Assembly (NCBI RefSeq): GCF_900184225.1 | Contig: NZ_FXWZ01000002.1 | Span: 455,758 to 519,757, forward strand | Length of the DNA stretch: 64,000 nt | DNA from: Brevibacterium ihuae | GTDB lineage: Bacteria; Actinomycetota; Actinomycetes; Actinomycetales; Brevibacteriaceae | Direction of reading: 5' to 3' | In this document: positions 32,923 to 41,801 of the stretch, piece by piece | Layout: every line of letters begins with the position of its first letter | Position numbering within the stretch: the first letter of the stretch is position 1 | Position numbers and translations under genes: made by a program | Notes under the pieces: model-generated | What the model was told of the DNA's origin: nothing | The model's input: only the letters and a program-made list of their open reading frames with translations | Database searches by the model: none

Positions 32923-34071
32923 ATGCGCATCCTCCACACCTCGGACTGGCACCTCGGCCGGACCTTCTTCGGCGTCGATCTCCACCGGGCGCACGCGGCG
33001 TTCCTCGACTTCCTCGTCGACACCGTCGTCGACTCCGAGGTCGACGCGGTCCTCGTCGCCGGGGACGTCTACGACCGGGCGATCCCGCCGCAGGAGTCGC
33101 TCGAGCTGTTCGACGCCACCGCCCAGCGCCTCCTCGCCGCCGGGGTGCACCTCGTCGTCTCGAGCGGCAACCACGATTCGTTCATGCGCCTCGGAATGGG
33201 GCGCCGCCTCGTCGATCCCGCGGGCCTCCACGTCCGCACCCGGCTGTCCGACATCGACTGGGCGATCCCGCTGCGCGCCCGCGACTCCCGGGATGACGAC
33301 CCCGCGGTCGTCGTGTACGCCATCCCCTACCTCGAACCCGGGCTCGTCCATGCCCGGTTCGGCGTCCCCCGCACCCACACCGCGGTGCTCGGCGCGGCCA
33401 TGGACCGGGTCCGGGCGCACGCCGCCGCGCACCACCCGGAGCTGCCGGTCCTCGTCATGGCCCACGCCTTCGTCGCCGGCGGCGCGGGCAGCGAATCGGA
33501 GCGCGACATCGGGATCGGCGGCGTGGGCGTCGCCCCCGCCTCGGTGTTCGACGGCGCGGCCTATGCCGCGCTCGGCCATCTGCACCGGCCGCAGGCGATC
33601 ACCCCGGCCGTCCGGTACTCCGGCTCCCCCATCCCCTTCTCCTTCACCGAGGCCCTCACCCCCAAGCAGATGATCCTCCTCGATGTCGACGGACCGACGA
33701 TCACCCCCACTGCGGTGCCGGTCCCGGAATTCACCGCGATCGCAACCCTGCGCGGCACCTTCGCGGAGATCGTCGCCGGGGCCGCCGAGCACGCGGAGTC
33801 CCTCGTCGCCGTCGAGCTCACCGACCCCGAACGGGTCGACGGCGCCCTCGGCCGGCTGCGCCAGGTCCTGCCCGGGCTCATCCGGTTGAGCTACCTCCGG
33901 GCGGGCGACCTCGGGCAGCTCGAGCTGCCGGACGCCGCTGCCGCAGCGGCGCGCTCCGACGGCGAGGTGTTCACCGCATTCGTCGAGGACGTCACCGGCC
34001 GGGCCGCCCGCCGCGGCGAGATCGACCGCTTCGAGACCGCGCTCGCCGCGGCGCTGCGGGAGGACGCATGA
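32923..34071 (+). CDS. sbcD: Exonuclease subunit SbcD (Mre11-type)
   Basis: A 382-residue calcineurin-like nuclease. The metal-site motifs are in order: MRILHTSDWHLGR, VLVAGDVYDR, VSSGNHDS, then MAHAFVAGG and the GHLHRPQ motif. The C-terminal part forms the capping domain. SbcD is the nuclease of the SbcCD complex, which opens DNA hairpins and trims blocked ends. A very long open frame continues upstream on the same strand opposite pyc, but the family begins exactly at MRILHTSDWH and a leaderless promoter precedes that ATG. The stop overlaps the sbcC start (ATGA). Confidence 0.96.
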   Translation: MRILHTSDWHLGRTFFGVDLHRAHAAFLDFLVDTVVDSEVDAVLVAGDVYDRAIPPQESLELFDATAQRLLAAGVHLVVSSGNHDSFMRLGMGRRLVDPAGLHVRTRLSDIDWAIPLRARDSRDDDPAVVVYAIPYLEPGLVHARFGVPRTHTAVLGAAMDRVRAHAAAHHPELPVLVMAHAFVAGGAGSESERDIGIGGVGVAPASVFDGAAYAALGHLHRPQAITPAVRYSGSPIPFSFTEALTPKQMILLDVDGPTITPTAVPVPEFTAIATLRGTFAEIVAGAAEHAESLVAVELTDPERVDGALGRLRQVLPGLIRLSYLRAGDLGQLELPDAAAAAARSDGEVFTAFVEDVTGRAARRGEIDRFETALAAALREDA

Positions 34072-37000
34072 GACTCCACTCGCTGACGATCAGTGCGTTC
34101 GGCCCGTTCCCCGACACCGTCACCGTCGATCTCGACTCCCTCGCCCACGACGGCCTGTTCCTCATCCACGGCCCCACCGGTTCGGGCAAGACGACGATCC
34201 TCGATGCGCTCGCCTTCGGTCTCTACGGCAGGGTCCCGGGAGCGCGCAACGACGCCGCTCAGTTCCGCTCGCAGTTCGCCGCACCGACCACGCCGACGGA
34301 GGTCACCCTCGAGTTCAGCGCGCAGGGCCGTCGCTACCGCGTCCGCCGGAACCCGGCCTACGACCGTCCCAAGCGGCGCGGCACCGGCACCGTCACGGAG
34401 AAGGCCGGCGCCCAGCTCCTTCGCTGGGACGGGACGGAGTGGGCGGGCCTCGGCCGCACCGCGACCGAGGTCCAGGCCCACATCACCCGGGCCCTCCAGC
34501 TCACCGCGGATCAGTTCACCAAGATCGTCCTTCTCCCGCAGGGCGAGTTCGCCGCGTTCCTCCGGGCGGCCCCGCAGGAGCGCGAGCCGATCCTGCGCCG
34601 CCTCTTCGCGACCGAGCACTTCACCGCCGTCGAGGACCGGCTGGCAGAGGCCGCCCGCGGTGCCCGGTCACGGATGACCGCGGTGTCGGCGCAGCGGACC
34701 GCCCTCATCGACCGGGCGCTCGCCGTGCACGGTGCGGACCTCCCCCGTCCCACCGCCGAGCACCCCGATGTCGGCGACGTCGAATCCGTGCTCGGACCCA
34801 GCCGCGCGATCGGGATCGAACGGCTGGAGAGCGCGCAGGTCGTCCGTGACGAGGCCGAATCCGCGGCGGCGCGGTCCGGCGAGTCCGCCCGCGCGGCACG
34901 CGAGCGGCTGCGCGACCGGACGCGGCTGCGCGAGCTCCGGGATCTCGAGCGGATCCACGAGGACGGCGCCGAGGACCGCCGGCGGATCCGCACGCAGCAG
35001 GAGCGGATCCGGGAAGCGACCGTCCTCCGCCCGGCCCTGCACGAGCTGCGGGACGCGGAGGAGAAGCATCGCCTGAGCGCGGAGAGCGACGCCGCGGCCC
35101 GTCGGACCCTGGCATCGGCCCTCACCGACCTCGCCCCCGGCGCCTCCGCACGGACGGCGGACGCGCTCGCCGATCTCGGCCGGACGATCACCGGAGCCGC
35201 TCAGCGCCTTGCCCGCTCCCTCGCCCACCGGGAGGCCCTCGTGGCGGAAGCGGCCGACGCCGACCGCGCCGTGGAGGACCAGGTCGAGCGGAATCGGACG
35301 GCCGACGCGGAGCTCGCGCGCACCCGGGAGCGGCGCGCCGCGATCGAGGACGAGCTCTCCGGGGAATCCGCCGTGGCCGCGCAGACCGAGCGGGCGCGGG
35401 AAGCGTTGCGACGGAGCGCCGAACAGCTCGCCGCGGCCGAACGCTTCGCCGCTCTCGGCACCGCGCTCAGCGCCGCGCGGTCAGAGGCTGCCGAGCGGCG
35501 CACGGACCAGGAGCGCGCGCGGACCGAGTACGAGGACATCCGTCGCCGGCGGATCGAAGGGATCGCTGCCGAGCTCTCTGCGGAGCTCTCGCCCGGTGAC
35601 GCGTGCCCGGTGTGCGGCTCGTCCGAGCACCCGGCCCCGGCATCCCCCGCCGGACCTGCGGTGGGCCGGGCCGCGGAGGAGCAGGCGCACGCCACGTGGG
35701 AGGAACGGCAGAGCGCGGCTCTGCGCGCCCTCGAGAGGACGGCCCGCCTCGAGGAGCAGCATGCCCAGGCCCGGACGGAGGCCGGATCAAAGAGCGTCGA
35801 GACGTCGGGCGCCGCGCATGCGGAGGCCCAGCGCGAGCTCTCCGACCTCGAAGACCGGCTCCGCCGCCTCCAGGAGCTGCGCGCGGAGTCCGGACGTCTC
35901 GAGACCGCGCTCGCCACCCTCGCCGAGGCGGCGCAGGAGCGGGAGACGCGCCTCGCCGCGCTCCGGTCCGCCGCCGTGAGCATCCGCGGGCGCCTGGACC
36001 AGCTCGAGGCCTCCGAGGCTGCGCGGGCGGCGCGCGATCTCGAGCGCGCGGGTCTCACCGCACCTGCCTCGCCGCAGGCGGCGGAGGAGGTCGCGGATCA
36101 CGGAGAGCGGATCACCGCCGCCGCTGCGGAGGCGTCCCGTGCGGCCGGCGTTCTCACAGACGCATCCGATGCGCTCCGACGGCGCCGGGAGGTGTTCGAG
36201 TCCGGACTGCAGGATTCGTCCTTCGACGGCGTGGACGATCTCCGCAGCGCGCTCGGACTCGACGCCCAGCGGCTCGCAGCCGAGGACCGTGCGCACGAGG
36301 AGCGGTGGACGCGCATCGCACTCATGCGCGAGTCCGACTGGTACCCGGTCGCGCTGGCCGACACCGCTGATGACGACGAGCTCGCCGCGCTCACTGCCGC
36401 GGAGGACGCTCTCGAAGAACTGTGGCGGGCGCGGGTGACCGACGCGGTGGAACGGCTCGCAGTCGCACGGCGGCACGTCGCCGATCTCGACGCCCTGCGC
36501 AGCGAGTTCCGGTCCCGGACGGCGGAGGACGAGGCCGAGCTCGACGGTCTCCGCACCGATATCGCACTGTCCGGACTCGTCCAGGCGACGAGTCCGGAGA
36601 ACGTGCGTCGGATCTCCCTGTCCTCGTACGCTCTCGTCGCGCTCTTCGCCGACGTCGCGGCCAATGCCTCGGAGCGCCTCCGAGTGATGAGCCGGGGCCG
36701 GTACTCGCTCGTCCACGATGACGTCATCCACCGCCGGGAGAAGCGGGCCGGACTCGGTCTGCAGGTCGTCGACGGGTTCACGCAGGAGCGGCGCGACCCC
36801 CGGACCCTGTCCGGCGGCGAGAGCTTCATGGCCGCGCTCGCACTCGCACTCGGCCTCGCGGACACCGTGCGGGCCACCGCCGGGGGCATCGAGCTCGATT
36901 CGCTCTTCATCGACGAAGGGTTCGGCACCCTCGATCCGGATGCGCTCTCCGAGGTGCTCGGCATCCTCGACGAGCTGCGCGAGGGCGGACGCACCGTCGG

Positions 37001-37103
37001 GGTGATCTCCCATGTCCAGGGGATGCTGCAGGCCATCCCCAACCAGATCGTCCTCGAGTCCTCCCCCACGGGCTCCCGGATCCGGGTCGACGTCCGCACC
37101 TGA
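34068..37103 (+). CDS. sbcC: Exonuclease subunit SbcC (Rad50-type SMC ATPase)
   Basis: A 1011-residue SMC-like ATPase. The N-terminal Walker A is GPTGSGKTTILDALAFGLYG, followed by the Q-loop LPQGEFAAFL. Two coiled-coil arms flank a zinc hook, CPVC, at C513 and C516. The C-terminal lobe carries the signature TLSGGESFMAALALALGLAD and Walker B LFIDEGFGTLD. SbcC uses ATP to control SbcD and to embrace DNA. It is coupled to sbcD by a four-base overlap. The coiled coils are Glu/Arg/Ala-rich, which explains the many open frames seen on the other strand. Confidence 0.96.
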   Translation: MRLHSLTISAFGPFPDTVTVDLDSLAHDGLFLIHGPTGSGKTTILDALAFGLYGRVPGARNDAAQFRSQFAAPTTPTEVTLEFSAQGRRYRVRRNPAYDRPKRRGTGTVTEKAGAQLLRWDGTEWAGLGRTATEVQAHITRALQLTADQFTKIVLLPQGEFAAFLRAAPQEREPILRRLFATEHFTAVEDRLAEAARGARSRMTAVSAQRTALIDRALAVHGADLPRPTAEHPDVGDVESVLGPSRAIGIERLESAQVVRDEAESAAARSGESARAARERLRDRTRLRELRDLERIHEDGAEDRRRIRTQQERIREATVLRPALHELRDAEEKHRLSAESDAAARRTLASALTDLAPGASARTADALADLGRTITGAAQRLARSLAHREALVAEAADADRAVEDQVERNRTADAELARTRERRAAIEDELSGESAVAAQTERAREALRRSAEQLAAAERFAALGTALSAARSEAAERRTDQERARTEYEDIRRRRIEGIAAELSAELSPGDACPVCGSSEHPAPASPAGPAVGRAAEEQAHATWEERQSAALRALERTARLEEQHAQARTEAGSKSVETSGAAHAEAQRELSDLEDRLRRLQELRAESGRLETALATLAEAAQERETRLAALRSAAVSIRGRLDQLEASEAARAARDLERAGLTAPASPQAAEEVADHGERITAAAAEASRAAGVLTDASDALRRRREVFESGLQDSSFDGVDDLRSALGLDAQRLAAEDRAHEERWTRIALMRESDWYPVALADTADDDELAALTAAEDALEELWRARVTDAVERLAVARRHVADLDALRSEFRSRTAEDEAELDGLRTDIALSGLVQATSPENVRRISLSSYALVALFADVAANASERLRVMSRGRYSLVHDDVIHRREKRAGLGLQVVDGFTQERRDPRTLSGGESFMAALALALGLADTVRATAGGIELDSLFIDEGFGTLDPDALSEVLGILDELREGGRTVGVISHVQGMLQAIPNQIVLESSPTGSRIRVDVRT

Positions 37104-37159
37104 CGACGCACCGGGGGCGGATCTCCGGCCCCTCCCATGAGAACCGCGCCGGAATCGGC

Positions 37160-37165
37160 TAACGT
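37160..37165 (+). promoter_or_regulatory. -10 element of a leaderless promoter for the ParA-like gene
   Basis: TAACGT ends six bases before the GTG at 37172. Confidence 0.55.
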
Positions 37166-37171
37166 GGGACC

Positions 37172-38305
37172 GTGCTCGTCCTCAGTATCTCCAGTCTCAA
37201 AGGCGGGGTCGGAAAGACCTCGGTGACCCTCGGCCTGGCCTCTGCCGCCTACAGCCGAGGCATTCCGACGTTGGTCGTCGACGTGGACCCCCAGGCCGAT
37301 GCCTCGACCGGGCTCGACGTCCCCGTCACCACGGAGGTCGACATCGCGGACGTGCTCGCCGCTCCGCGTTCGCGCATCCTCGACCGCGCAGTCGTCCCGA
37401 GCGGCTGGGTGGGCGACAAACCCGGCCACATCGACGTCATCCCGGGTTCCCCGCGCGCCGCCGAGTTCGATCGCCCCTCGCTCTCCGAGCGCTATCTGCG
37501 TCGCCTCAAGGACGCGATCGCGAAGGTGTCGAGCGGCTACCGCCTCGTGCTCATCGACTGCCCGCCCTCGCTCAACGGACTCACGCGCGCCGCGTGGACG
37601 GCGAGCGATCGCGTTCTCATCGTCACCGAACCGGGTCTGTTCTCCGTCGCAGCCGCCGACCGCGCGCTCCGCGCCACCGAGGAGCTCCGGCGCCGGAGTG
37701 CCGAGAGTCTGCAGCCTCTCGGCATCGTCGTCAACCGGGTGCGCCCGAACTCGCGGGAGCACGCCTACCGCTTCACCGAGCTCAAGGAGATGTTCGGGCC
37801 CCTCGTCATGACTCCCCCGCTGCCGGAGCGCACGGTGCTCCAGCAGGCCCAGGGTTCGGCACGACCGATCCATTCCTGGCCGGGAAGTCCGGCCGCCGAA
37901 CTCGCGTCAGCATTCGACCGGATCCTCGATCGTGCCCTGCGGAGCGAGAAGATCAAGCGCAGCGGGGCCGGCGCCGCTCCCGCTGGTGCCGCCGACTCCC
38001 CCGACGCCCCGCAGAACGGGTCGGAGCCCGACGCCGATCCTCAGCGCACGCAGGAGGATCCGGACGCCGTCGCATCCGGGACGGACGCTCCCGGGCAGGA
38101 TGAACCCACCGCACCCCGCACGGACGGTGACGACCCCGGAGTCCGGAGCACCGACGACGGCGGACCCGCCGTCGACACCGGTGACGACAGCCCCGCGGCC
38201 GGCGACGGCGATTCACCGGGTGCTCTCGCGCCCGCTGTCACCGCTGATCACGACGAGAGCCTCGAGACCCGGCGGAGCCGGCGGATGCGCGATTCCCGCT
38301 CCTGA
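37172..38305 (+). CDS. ParA-family ATPase with a long acidic tail
   Basis: A 377-residue protein. Residues 1-~255 form a ParA/MinD-like deviant Walker ATPase: ISSLKGGVGKTSVTLGLAS (deviant Walker A), VVDVDPQADASTGLDV (Walker A prime region), VLIDCPPSL (Walker B) and GIVVNRVRPNS. Residues ~260-377 are a disordered Asp/Glu/Pro/Ser/Gly-rich tail with no fold visible, ending in a basic patch RRSRRMRDSRS. No parB or parS lies next to it, so it is an orphan ParA; in related actinobacteria such proteins position division or other cell machinery (PldP-like). The GTG start is leaderless. Confidence 0.87.
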   Translation: MLVLSISSLKGGVGKTSVTLGLASAAYSRGIPTLVVDVDPQADASTGLDVPVTTEVDIADVLAAPRSRILDRAVVPSGWVGDKPGHIDVIPGSPRAAEFDRPSLSERYLRRLKDAIAKVSSGYRLVLIDCPPSLNGLTRAAWTASDRVLIVTEPGLFSVAAADRALRATEELRRRSAESLQPLGIVVNRVRPNSREHAYRFTELKEMFGPLVMTPPLPERTVLQQAQGSARPIHSWPGSPAAELASAFDRILDRALRSEKIKRSGAGAAPAGAADSPDAPQNGSEPDADPQRTQEDPDAVASGTDAPGQDEPTAPRTDGDDPGVRSTDDGGPAVDTGDDSPAAGDGDSPGALAPAVTADHDESLETRRSRRMRDSRS

Positions 38306-38344
38306 TCCCCCGCTGACACCTCTGCCCGCCGCCGGGTATGCGAA

Positions 38345-38371
38345 AGGGCCGCGACGTCGAGTCGCGGCCCT
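38345..38371. terminator. Terminator between the ParA-like and MerR genes
   Basis: A perfect 11-bp inverted repeat (38345-38355 with 38361-38371) with a 5-nt loop and T-rich sequence on both sides. Confidence 0.88.
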
Positions 38372-38400
38372 GTGTCGTTCCGAAGGAGGAACGGTCGAGC

Positions 38401-38976
38401 TCAGCTGGTCCTGCGCGCGGCCCGGCGCGCAGCGAGTTCGTCGACCATCTGCACCTCGTCCTCGGGGCGCTCGCTCGGAAGCTCCGAGAGCGTGCCCTCG
38501 ACCTCGCGCCACACCCGGCCGACCGCGATCCCGAAGACGCCCTGACCGCCCTGGACCAGGTCGATGACCTCGTCGGCGGAGGTGCATTCGAAGACGCTCG
38601 ATCCGTCGCTCATGAGGGTGATCTGGGAGAGGTCCTCGACGCCGCGCTCACGGAGGTGGCCGACGGCAACACGGATCTGATTGAGCGACACCCCGGTGTC
38701 GAGCAGGCGCTTGACGATCTTGAGGACGAGGATGTCGCGGAAGCTGTAGAGGCGCTGCGATCCGGAACCGGTCGCGGTGCGGATGCTCGGGACCACGAGG
38801 TCGGTCCGCGCCCAGTAGTCGAGCTGCCGATAGGTGATGTCGACGACGCGGCACACCGTGGGGCCGCGGTAGCCGGCCTCTTCATCGAGCACGGGCAGAT
38901 CGTCGTCGAACAACAGACCCTGAGCGGCCGGCGGCATGGCTGCGGAACGGGCCTGTTCCTCACTTGAGCGGTTCAC
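38401..38976 (-). CDS. MerR-family transcriptional regulator (Rv1828 type)
   Basis: A 191-residue regulator that matches the actinobacterial clade of Mycobacterium Rv1828: YRGPTVCRVVDITYRQLDYWARTDLVVPSIR is the winged helix-turn-helix, then GSGSQRLYSFRDILVLKIVKRLLDTGVSL and the C-terminal SDGSSVFECTSADEVIDLVQGGQGVFGIAV effector-like domain. Members bind promoter DNA as dimers and affect cell growth genes, often lying near garA or ftsR; those neighbours are absent here. The GTG start at 38976 is preceded by a strong GGAGGAG ribosome site. Confidence 0.92.
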   Translation of the reverse strand: MNRSSEEQARSAAMPPAAQGLLFDDDLPVLDEEAGYRGPTVCRVVDITYRQLDYWARTDLVVPSIRTATGSGSQRLYSFRDILVLKIVKRLLDTGVSLNQIRVAVGHLRERGVEDLSQITLMSDGSSVFECTSADEVIDLVQGGQGVFGIAVGRVWREVEGTLSELPSERPEDEVQMVDELAARRAARRTS

Positions 38977-39041
38977 ACCGACTCCTCCTTCATGTCCCTG
39001 GGGGAAGCGGACCTGCGAGCACCGGATCGGAAGACGAATCG

Positions 39042-39047
39042 ATTCTA
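39042..39047 (-). promoter_or_regulatory. -10 element of the MerR-gene promoter
   Basis: TAGAAT on the minus strand predicts a start near 39035 and a leader of about 60 nt that carries the GGAGGAG site. Confidence 0.55.
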
Positions 39048-39128
39048 CCGCACCGGCATCCCGGAGGCCCAGGGGAACTTACATCCATGAACTTATGCGC
39101 TCGACCTCCCGCGGGCGGAGAGGCCGGG

Positions 39129-39157
39129 GGTAACGATTTGCGCGTGTCGCCGTTACC
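39129..39157. other. Hairpin between the acyltransferase and MerR genes
   Basis: GGTAACG (39129-39135) and CGTTACC (39151-39157) are perfect complements around a 15-nt loop. It lies in a 244-bp gap that also has a direct repeat of GAACTTA near 39076 and 39090. It may be the acyltransferase terminator or a binding site upstream of the MerR promoter. Confidence 0.4.
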
Positions 39158-39220
39158 GGAGTAATCGAACGCCTGCGCGACGGGCGGCGCGGAGCGCACC
39201 CCGGGGCAGCGCGGGGCACG

Positions 39221-40000
39221 TCAGCGATCAGCGGTCGACTGCGCTCCGGACCCGGCTCCGTCGGTGACCTCGGAGGCGGCGGAGGGCGCCTCCACCGGGG
39301 CGGCGGACTGCGGCTTGACCGCGGTGAGGAGCTTCGTCTTCACCGAGGACGCGTACGTGTCGACGTACTCCTGTCCCGACAACCGGAGGATCTCGTACAT
39401 GATCTCGTCGGTGACCGAGCGGAGGAGGAAGCGGTCGCTCTGCATGCCTGCGTACTCGCTGAAGTCGAGCGGTCGACCGAACACGATGCCCACCCGGCGC
39501 AGGCGCGGCATCGTCCGTCCCTCCGGTTGGACCTTGTCCGTCCCGATGAGAGCGACCGGGACCACCGGCACCCCCGACTCGAGGACGAGGCGGGCGATCC
39601 CCGTGCGGCCGCGGTAGAGACGACCGTCGGGACTCCGCGTTCCCTCCGGATAGATCCCGAGGAGCTTCCCGCTCCGCAGGACCCGCAGACCCGCGGTGAG
39701 CGAGGCCTCGGAGGCCGAACCCCCGGAGCGGTCCATCGGGAGCTGATTGGTGAGCTTGAAGAACCATCGCGCGGCCGTGCCCTTGATGCCGCGGCCGAGG
39801 AAGTAGTCGTTCTTCGCGAGGTACACGACGGGTCGCGGCACGGCGAGCGGGACGAACACCGAGTCGATGAAGGACAGGTGATTGCCGGCGACGATCGCAC
39901 CGCCGGTCTCCGGGATGTTCTCGAGTCCGCGCACCCACGGCCGGAACAGCGTCCGGACGATCGGCCCGACGACGATGGTCTTGAGCAGCCAGTAGAACAC
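39221..40000 (-). CDS. 1-acylglycerol-3-phosphate O-acyltransferase (PlsC-like)
   Basis: A 259-residue LPLAT-family acyltransferase. Motif I is NHLSFID (the HX4D catalytic pair), motif II lies around AARWFFKLTNQLPMDRSGG, motif III is IYPEGTRSPDGRLYRG and motif IV is VPVVPVALIGT. It acylates lysophosphatidate on the way to phosphatidate. The GTG at 40000 is chosen because GAGAGG lies six bases before it and the family begins FYWLLKTIV; an upstream GTG at 40039 is almost on top of the promoter TATAGT (40041-40046). The C-terminal 50 residues are a Pro/Ala/Ser-rich tail outside the domain. Confidence 0.88.
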   Translation of the reverse strand: MFYWLLKTIVVGPIVRTLFRPWVRGLENIPETGGAIVAGNHLSFIDSVFVPLAVPRPVVYLAKNDYFLGRGIKGTAARWFFKLTNQLPMDRSGGSASEASLTAGLRVLRSGKLLGIYPEGTRSPDGRLYRGRTGIARLVLESGVPVVPVALIGTDKVQPEGRTMPRLRRVGIVFGRPLDFSEYAGMQSDRFLLRSVTDEIMYEILRLSGQEYVDTYASSVKTKLLTAVKPQSAAPVEAPSAASEVTDGAGSGAQSTADR

Positions 40001-40040
40001 GTGGGTCCTCTCGACGCGGGCTGGTGGACGGTCCGACACT

Positions 40041-40046
40041 ACTATA
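40041..40046 (-). promoter_or_regulatory. -10 element of the acyltransferase promoter
   Basis: TATAGT on the minus strand predicts a start near 40034 and a leader of about 34 nt with GAGAGG, which supports the GTG start at 40000. Confidence 0.6.
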
Positions 40047-40107
40047 GGGCTCCGTCGCGCTCACCGGACCCGCTTCCGGCCCCCTTCGGAACCGCCGTCG
40101 CGTGTGG

Positions 40108-40113
40108 CATTCT
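40108..40113 (+). promoter_or_regulatory. -10 element of a leaderless promoter for the esterase gene
   Basis: CATTCT ends six bases before the ATG at 40120. GAGGGG lies in the gap but is too close to serve as a normal ribosome site. Confidence 0.45.
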
Positions 40114-40119
40114 GAGGGG

Positions 40120-40932
40120 ATGAGCGCATCGACGAACTCCCCCGCCGCAGTCCGCCCGGAGGCCGCAGCGATCGTCCACGACAACGATGCGCCCGTCGGG
40201 ATCCTCCTCCTCCACGGCATCACCGGATCGCCCGCCGCCTGGCGTCCGATCGCCGACCATCTCATCGCCGACGGCTCGGCGGTGCGCGTGCCCCTCCTCC
40301 CCGGCCACGGAACCCGCTGGCCCGATCTCAACAGGACCGGCTGGGACGACTGGTGCACCGCCGCGCGTGCGGAGCTCGATGCGCTCCGCGCACAGCACCC
40401 CGTCGTGCTCGTCGCCGGGCTCTCGATGGGTGGGGCCCTCGCCCTCGAGCTCGCGACGACCACCACGGGGGTCGACGGCCTCGTCCTCGTCAACCCCTCG
40501 CTCCGGGTCGACTCGCCGCTGCGCGCCGTGCTCCCGGCGCTCTCCCGCGTGGTCCCGAGCATCGCCGCGATCGGCAACGACATCGCCCGACCCGGCGAAG
40601 ACGAGGTCGCCTATCCCCGGACCCCGCTGCGGGCCGTGGCATCGATGTATGCCGGTCAGCGGCGACTCCGGCACCGGCTCTGGCGCATCATCGCGCCCAC
40701 CGTCCTCTGTGTGTCGGGCACCGATCACGTCGTCGGACCGTGGTCGGCTCGCTTCCTGCGTGCGCGACTGCTCGGTGAGCTCCGCACCGTCGCCCTGCGC
40801 CGCAGCCATCACGTCGCCACGCTCGATCACGACGCCGACATCATCCTCGAGGAGATCCGTCGTCTCCGGGACGGCCTCCTTCCGGTGCGCCCGCAGAGCA
40901 CGGGAGCGGCTCCCGGCGGAGAGGCGCGATGA
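40120..40932 (+). CDS. Alpha/beta-hydrolase (carboxylesterase/monoacylglycerol lipase-like)
   Basis: A 270-residue alpha/beta-hydrolase. The oxyanion region is LLLHGITGSPAAWRP, the nucleophile elbow is AGLSMGGALALELA (GxSxG), the acid is in CVSGTDHVV and the catalytic His is in SHHVATLDHD. The HGFTG-like and GHG motifs are those of bacterial carboxylesterase Est30 and monoglyceride lipases, so it probably cleaves short acyl esters or monoglycerides. It has no signal peptide. Its stop overlaps the ATG of the next membrane-protein gene. Confidence 0.87.
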   Translation: MSASTNSPAAVRPEAAAIVHDNDAPVGILLLHGITGSPAAWRPIADHLIADGSAVRVPLLPGHGTRWPDLNRTGWDDWCTAARAELDALRAQHPVVLVAGLSMGGALALELATTTTGVDGLVLVNPSLRVDSPLRAVLPALSRVVPSIAAIGNDIARPGEDEVAYPRTPLRAVASMYAGQRRLRHRLWRIIAPTVLCVSGTDHVVGPWSARFLRARLLGELRTVALRRSHHVATLDHDADIILEEIRRLRDGLLPVRPQSTGAAPGGEAR

Positions 40933-41351
40933 CCGGCCCCCGGGATCCGCACGGACCGCACGACGGGCCGGAATGGGAGCGGCTGCCCGGGGACGAGCGC
41001 GTCCCCGACGCGGATTGGGACGCCCTCGTCACCGGGATCTCCGACCAGTCCGGCTTCGTGCCCGAGATGTCGCCCGAGGAGATCCGCGAACAGCTCGCCG
41101 AGGACGAGGACTGGGTGCCTCCCGAGCCGGAGCGGATCGGCTGGCGCAGCGCGCCCCCGCTCTTCGTCCTCGCGATCGTCGGCCTCATCGGCGGGATCAC
41201 CGGCCTCGTCGTCCTCGCGATCTTCTTCCGCCCCGTCCCGGGGTTCGCAGTGCTCGCGCTCCTCGGGATCAGCATGGTGTCCGGACTGCTCCTCTTCCTC
41301 AACCTGCCGGAGGAGCACCGCGAGGGCCGCGGGGGCGGCGCCGAGGTCTGA
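40929..41351 (+). CDS. Two-span membrane protein of unknown function
   Basis: A 140-residue protein with an acidic cytosolic N-terminus (about 70 residues, rich in Pro, Asp and Glu), two hydrophobic spans (PPLFVLAIVGLIGGITGLVV and PGFAVLALLGISMVSGLLL) joined by a short loop, and a charged C-terminus. Actinobacteria often carry such a gene beside the esterase and the MerR/acyltransferase genes, but I know no function for it. It is coupled to the esterase gene by an ATGA overlap. Its stop lies one base from the converging stop of the next gene, leaving no room for a terminator. Confidence 0.75.
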   Translation: MTGPRDPHGPHDGPEWERLPGDERVPDADWDALVTGISDQSGFVPEMSPEEIREQLAEDEDWVPPEPERIGWRSAPPLFVLAIVGLIGGITGLVVLAIFFRPVPGFAVLALLGISMVSGLLLFLNLPEEHREGRGGGAEV

Positions 41352-41352
41352 G

Positions 41353-41649
41353 CTACCCGACCCGCCGCACCGCGGGGGCGAAGGGCACGTAGTCGAGATC
41401 GCGATCTGCGTGGTCCGGGGCGACGATCTGCGGCACGAGCCCGGCGTCCCCGAGGATCGCCAGCGCTTCGACCTCCGCATGGTCGAGCCGGTCCGGGCAG
41501 GCGAGGATCCACTCCGGACGTCGGTCCGGCAGCCGGCTCATTGGATCCGGGCCGGAGTGGACGGCTGCCACGAGGCATTCCGGATCGGGGCAGGACACGA
41601 CTCCGGCCGGGTCGATCCCGTGTCCTGGATGGGTGCATTCGATGATCAT
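41353..41649 (-). CDS. Small Cys-containing protein of unknown function
   Basis: A 98-residue soluble protein with a good GAGGAGG site six bases before the ATG. The N-terminus has CTHPGH and CPDPEC, a spacing of Cys and His that could bind a metal, and one more Cys in ILACPDRLDH. The C-terminal half has DLDYVPFAPAVRRV. I do not recognise a family. It is divergent from the nuclease gene at 41802 and converges on the two-span membrane protein gene. Confidence 0.65.
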   Translation of the reverse strand: MIIECTHPGHGIDPAGVVSCPDPECLVAAVHSGPDPMSRLPDRRPEWILACPDRLDHAEVEALAILGDAGLVPQIVAPDHADRDLDYVPFAPAVRRVG

Positions 41650-41801
41650 GGGTCCTCCTCATGTCGGTCCGGTGCAGGTTCACCGGTCGGTGCGGGGTGC
41701 TCGTTCCGTACGCTACGACCCGGCACGGACACGGCCCCTGGAGCCCGTCCCGAACCCCGTCCCGCCGCCCCGTGTCAGCAGCGCGTGGGAGGATGGCTCG
41801 C

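Noticed and set aside
39129..39157. GGTAACG/CGTTACC hairpin as a cyclic-di-AMP or other known riboswitch
   Set aside because: The surrounding conserved core sequences of known riboswitches are absent; it is kept only as an unassigned hairpin.
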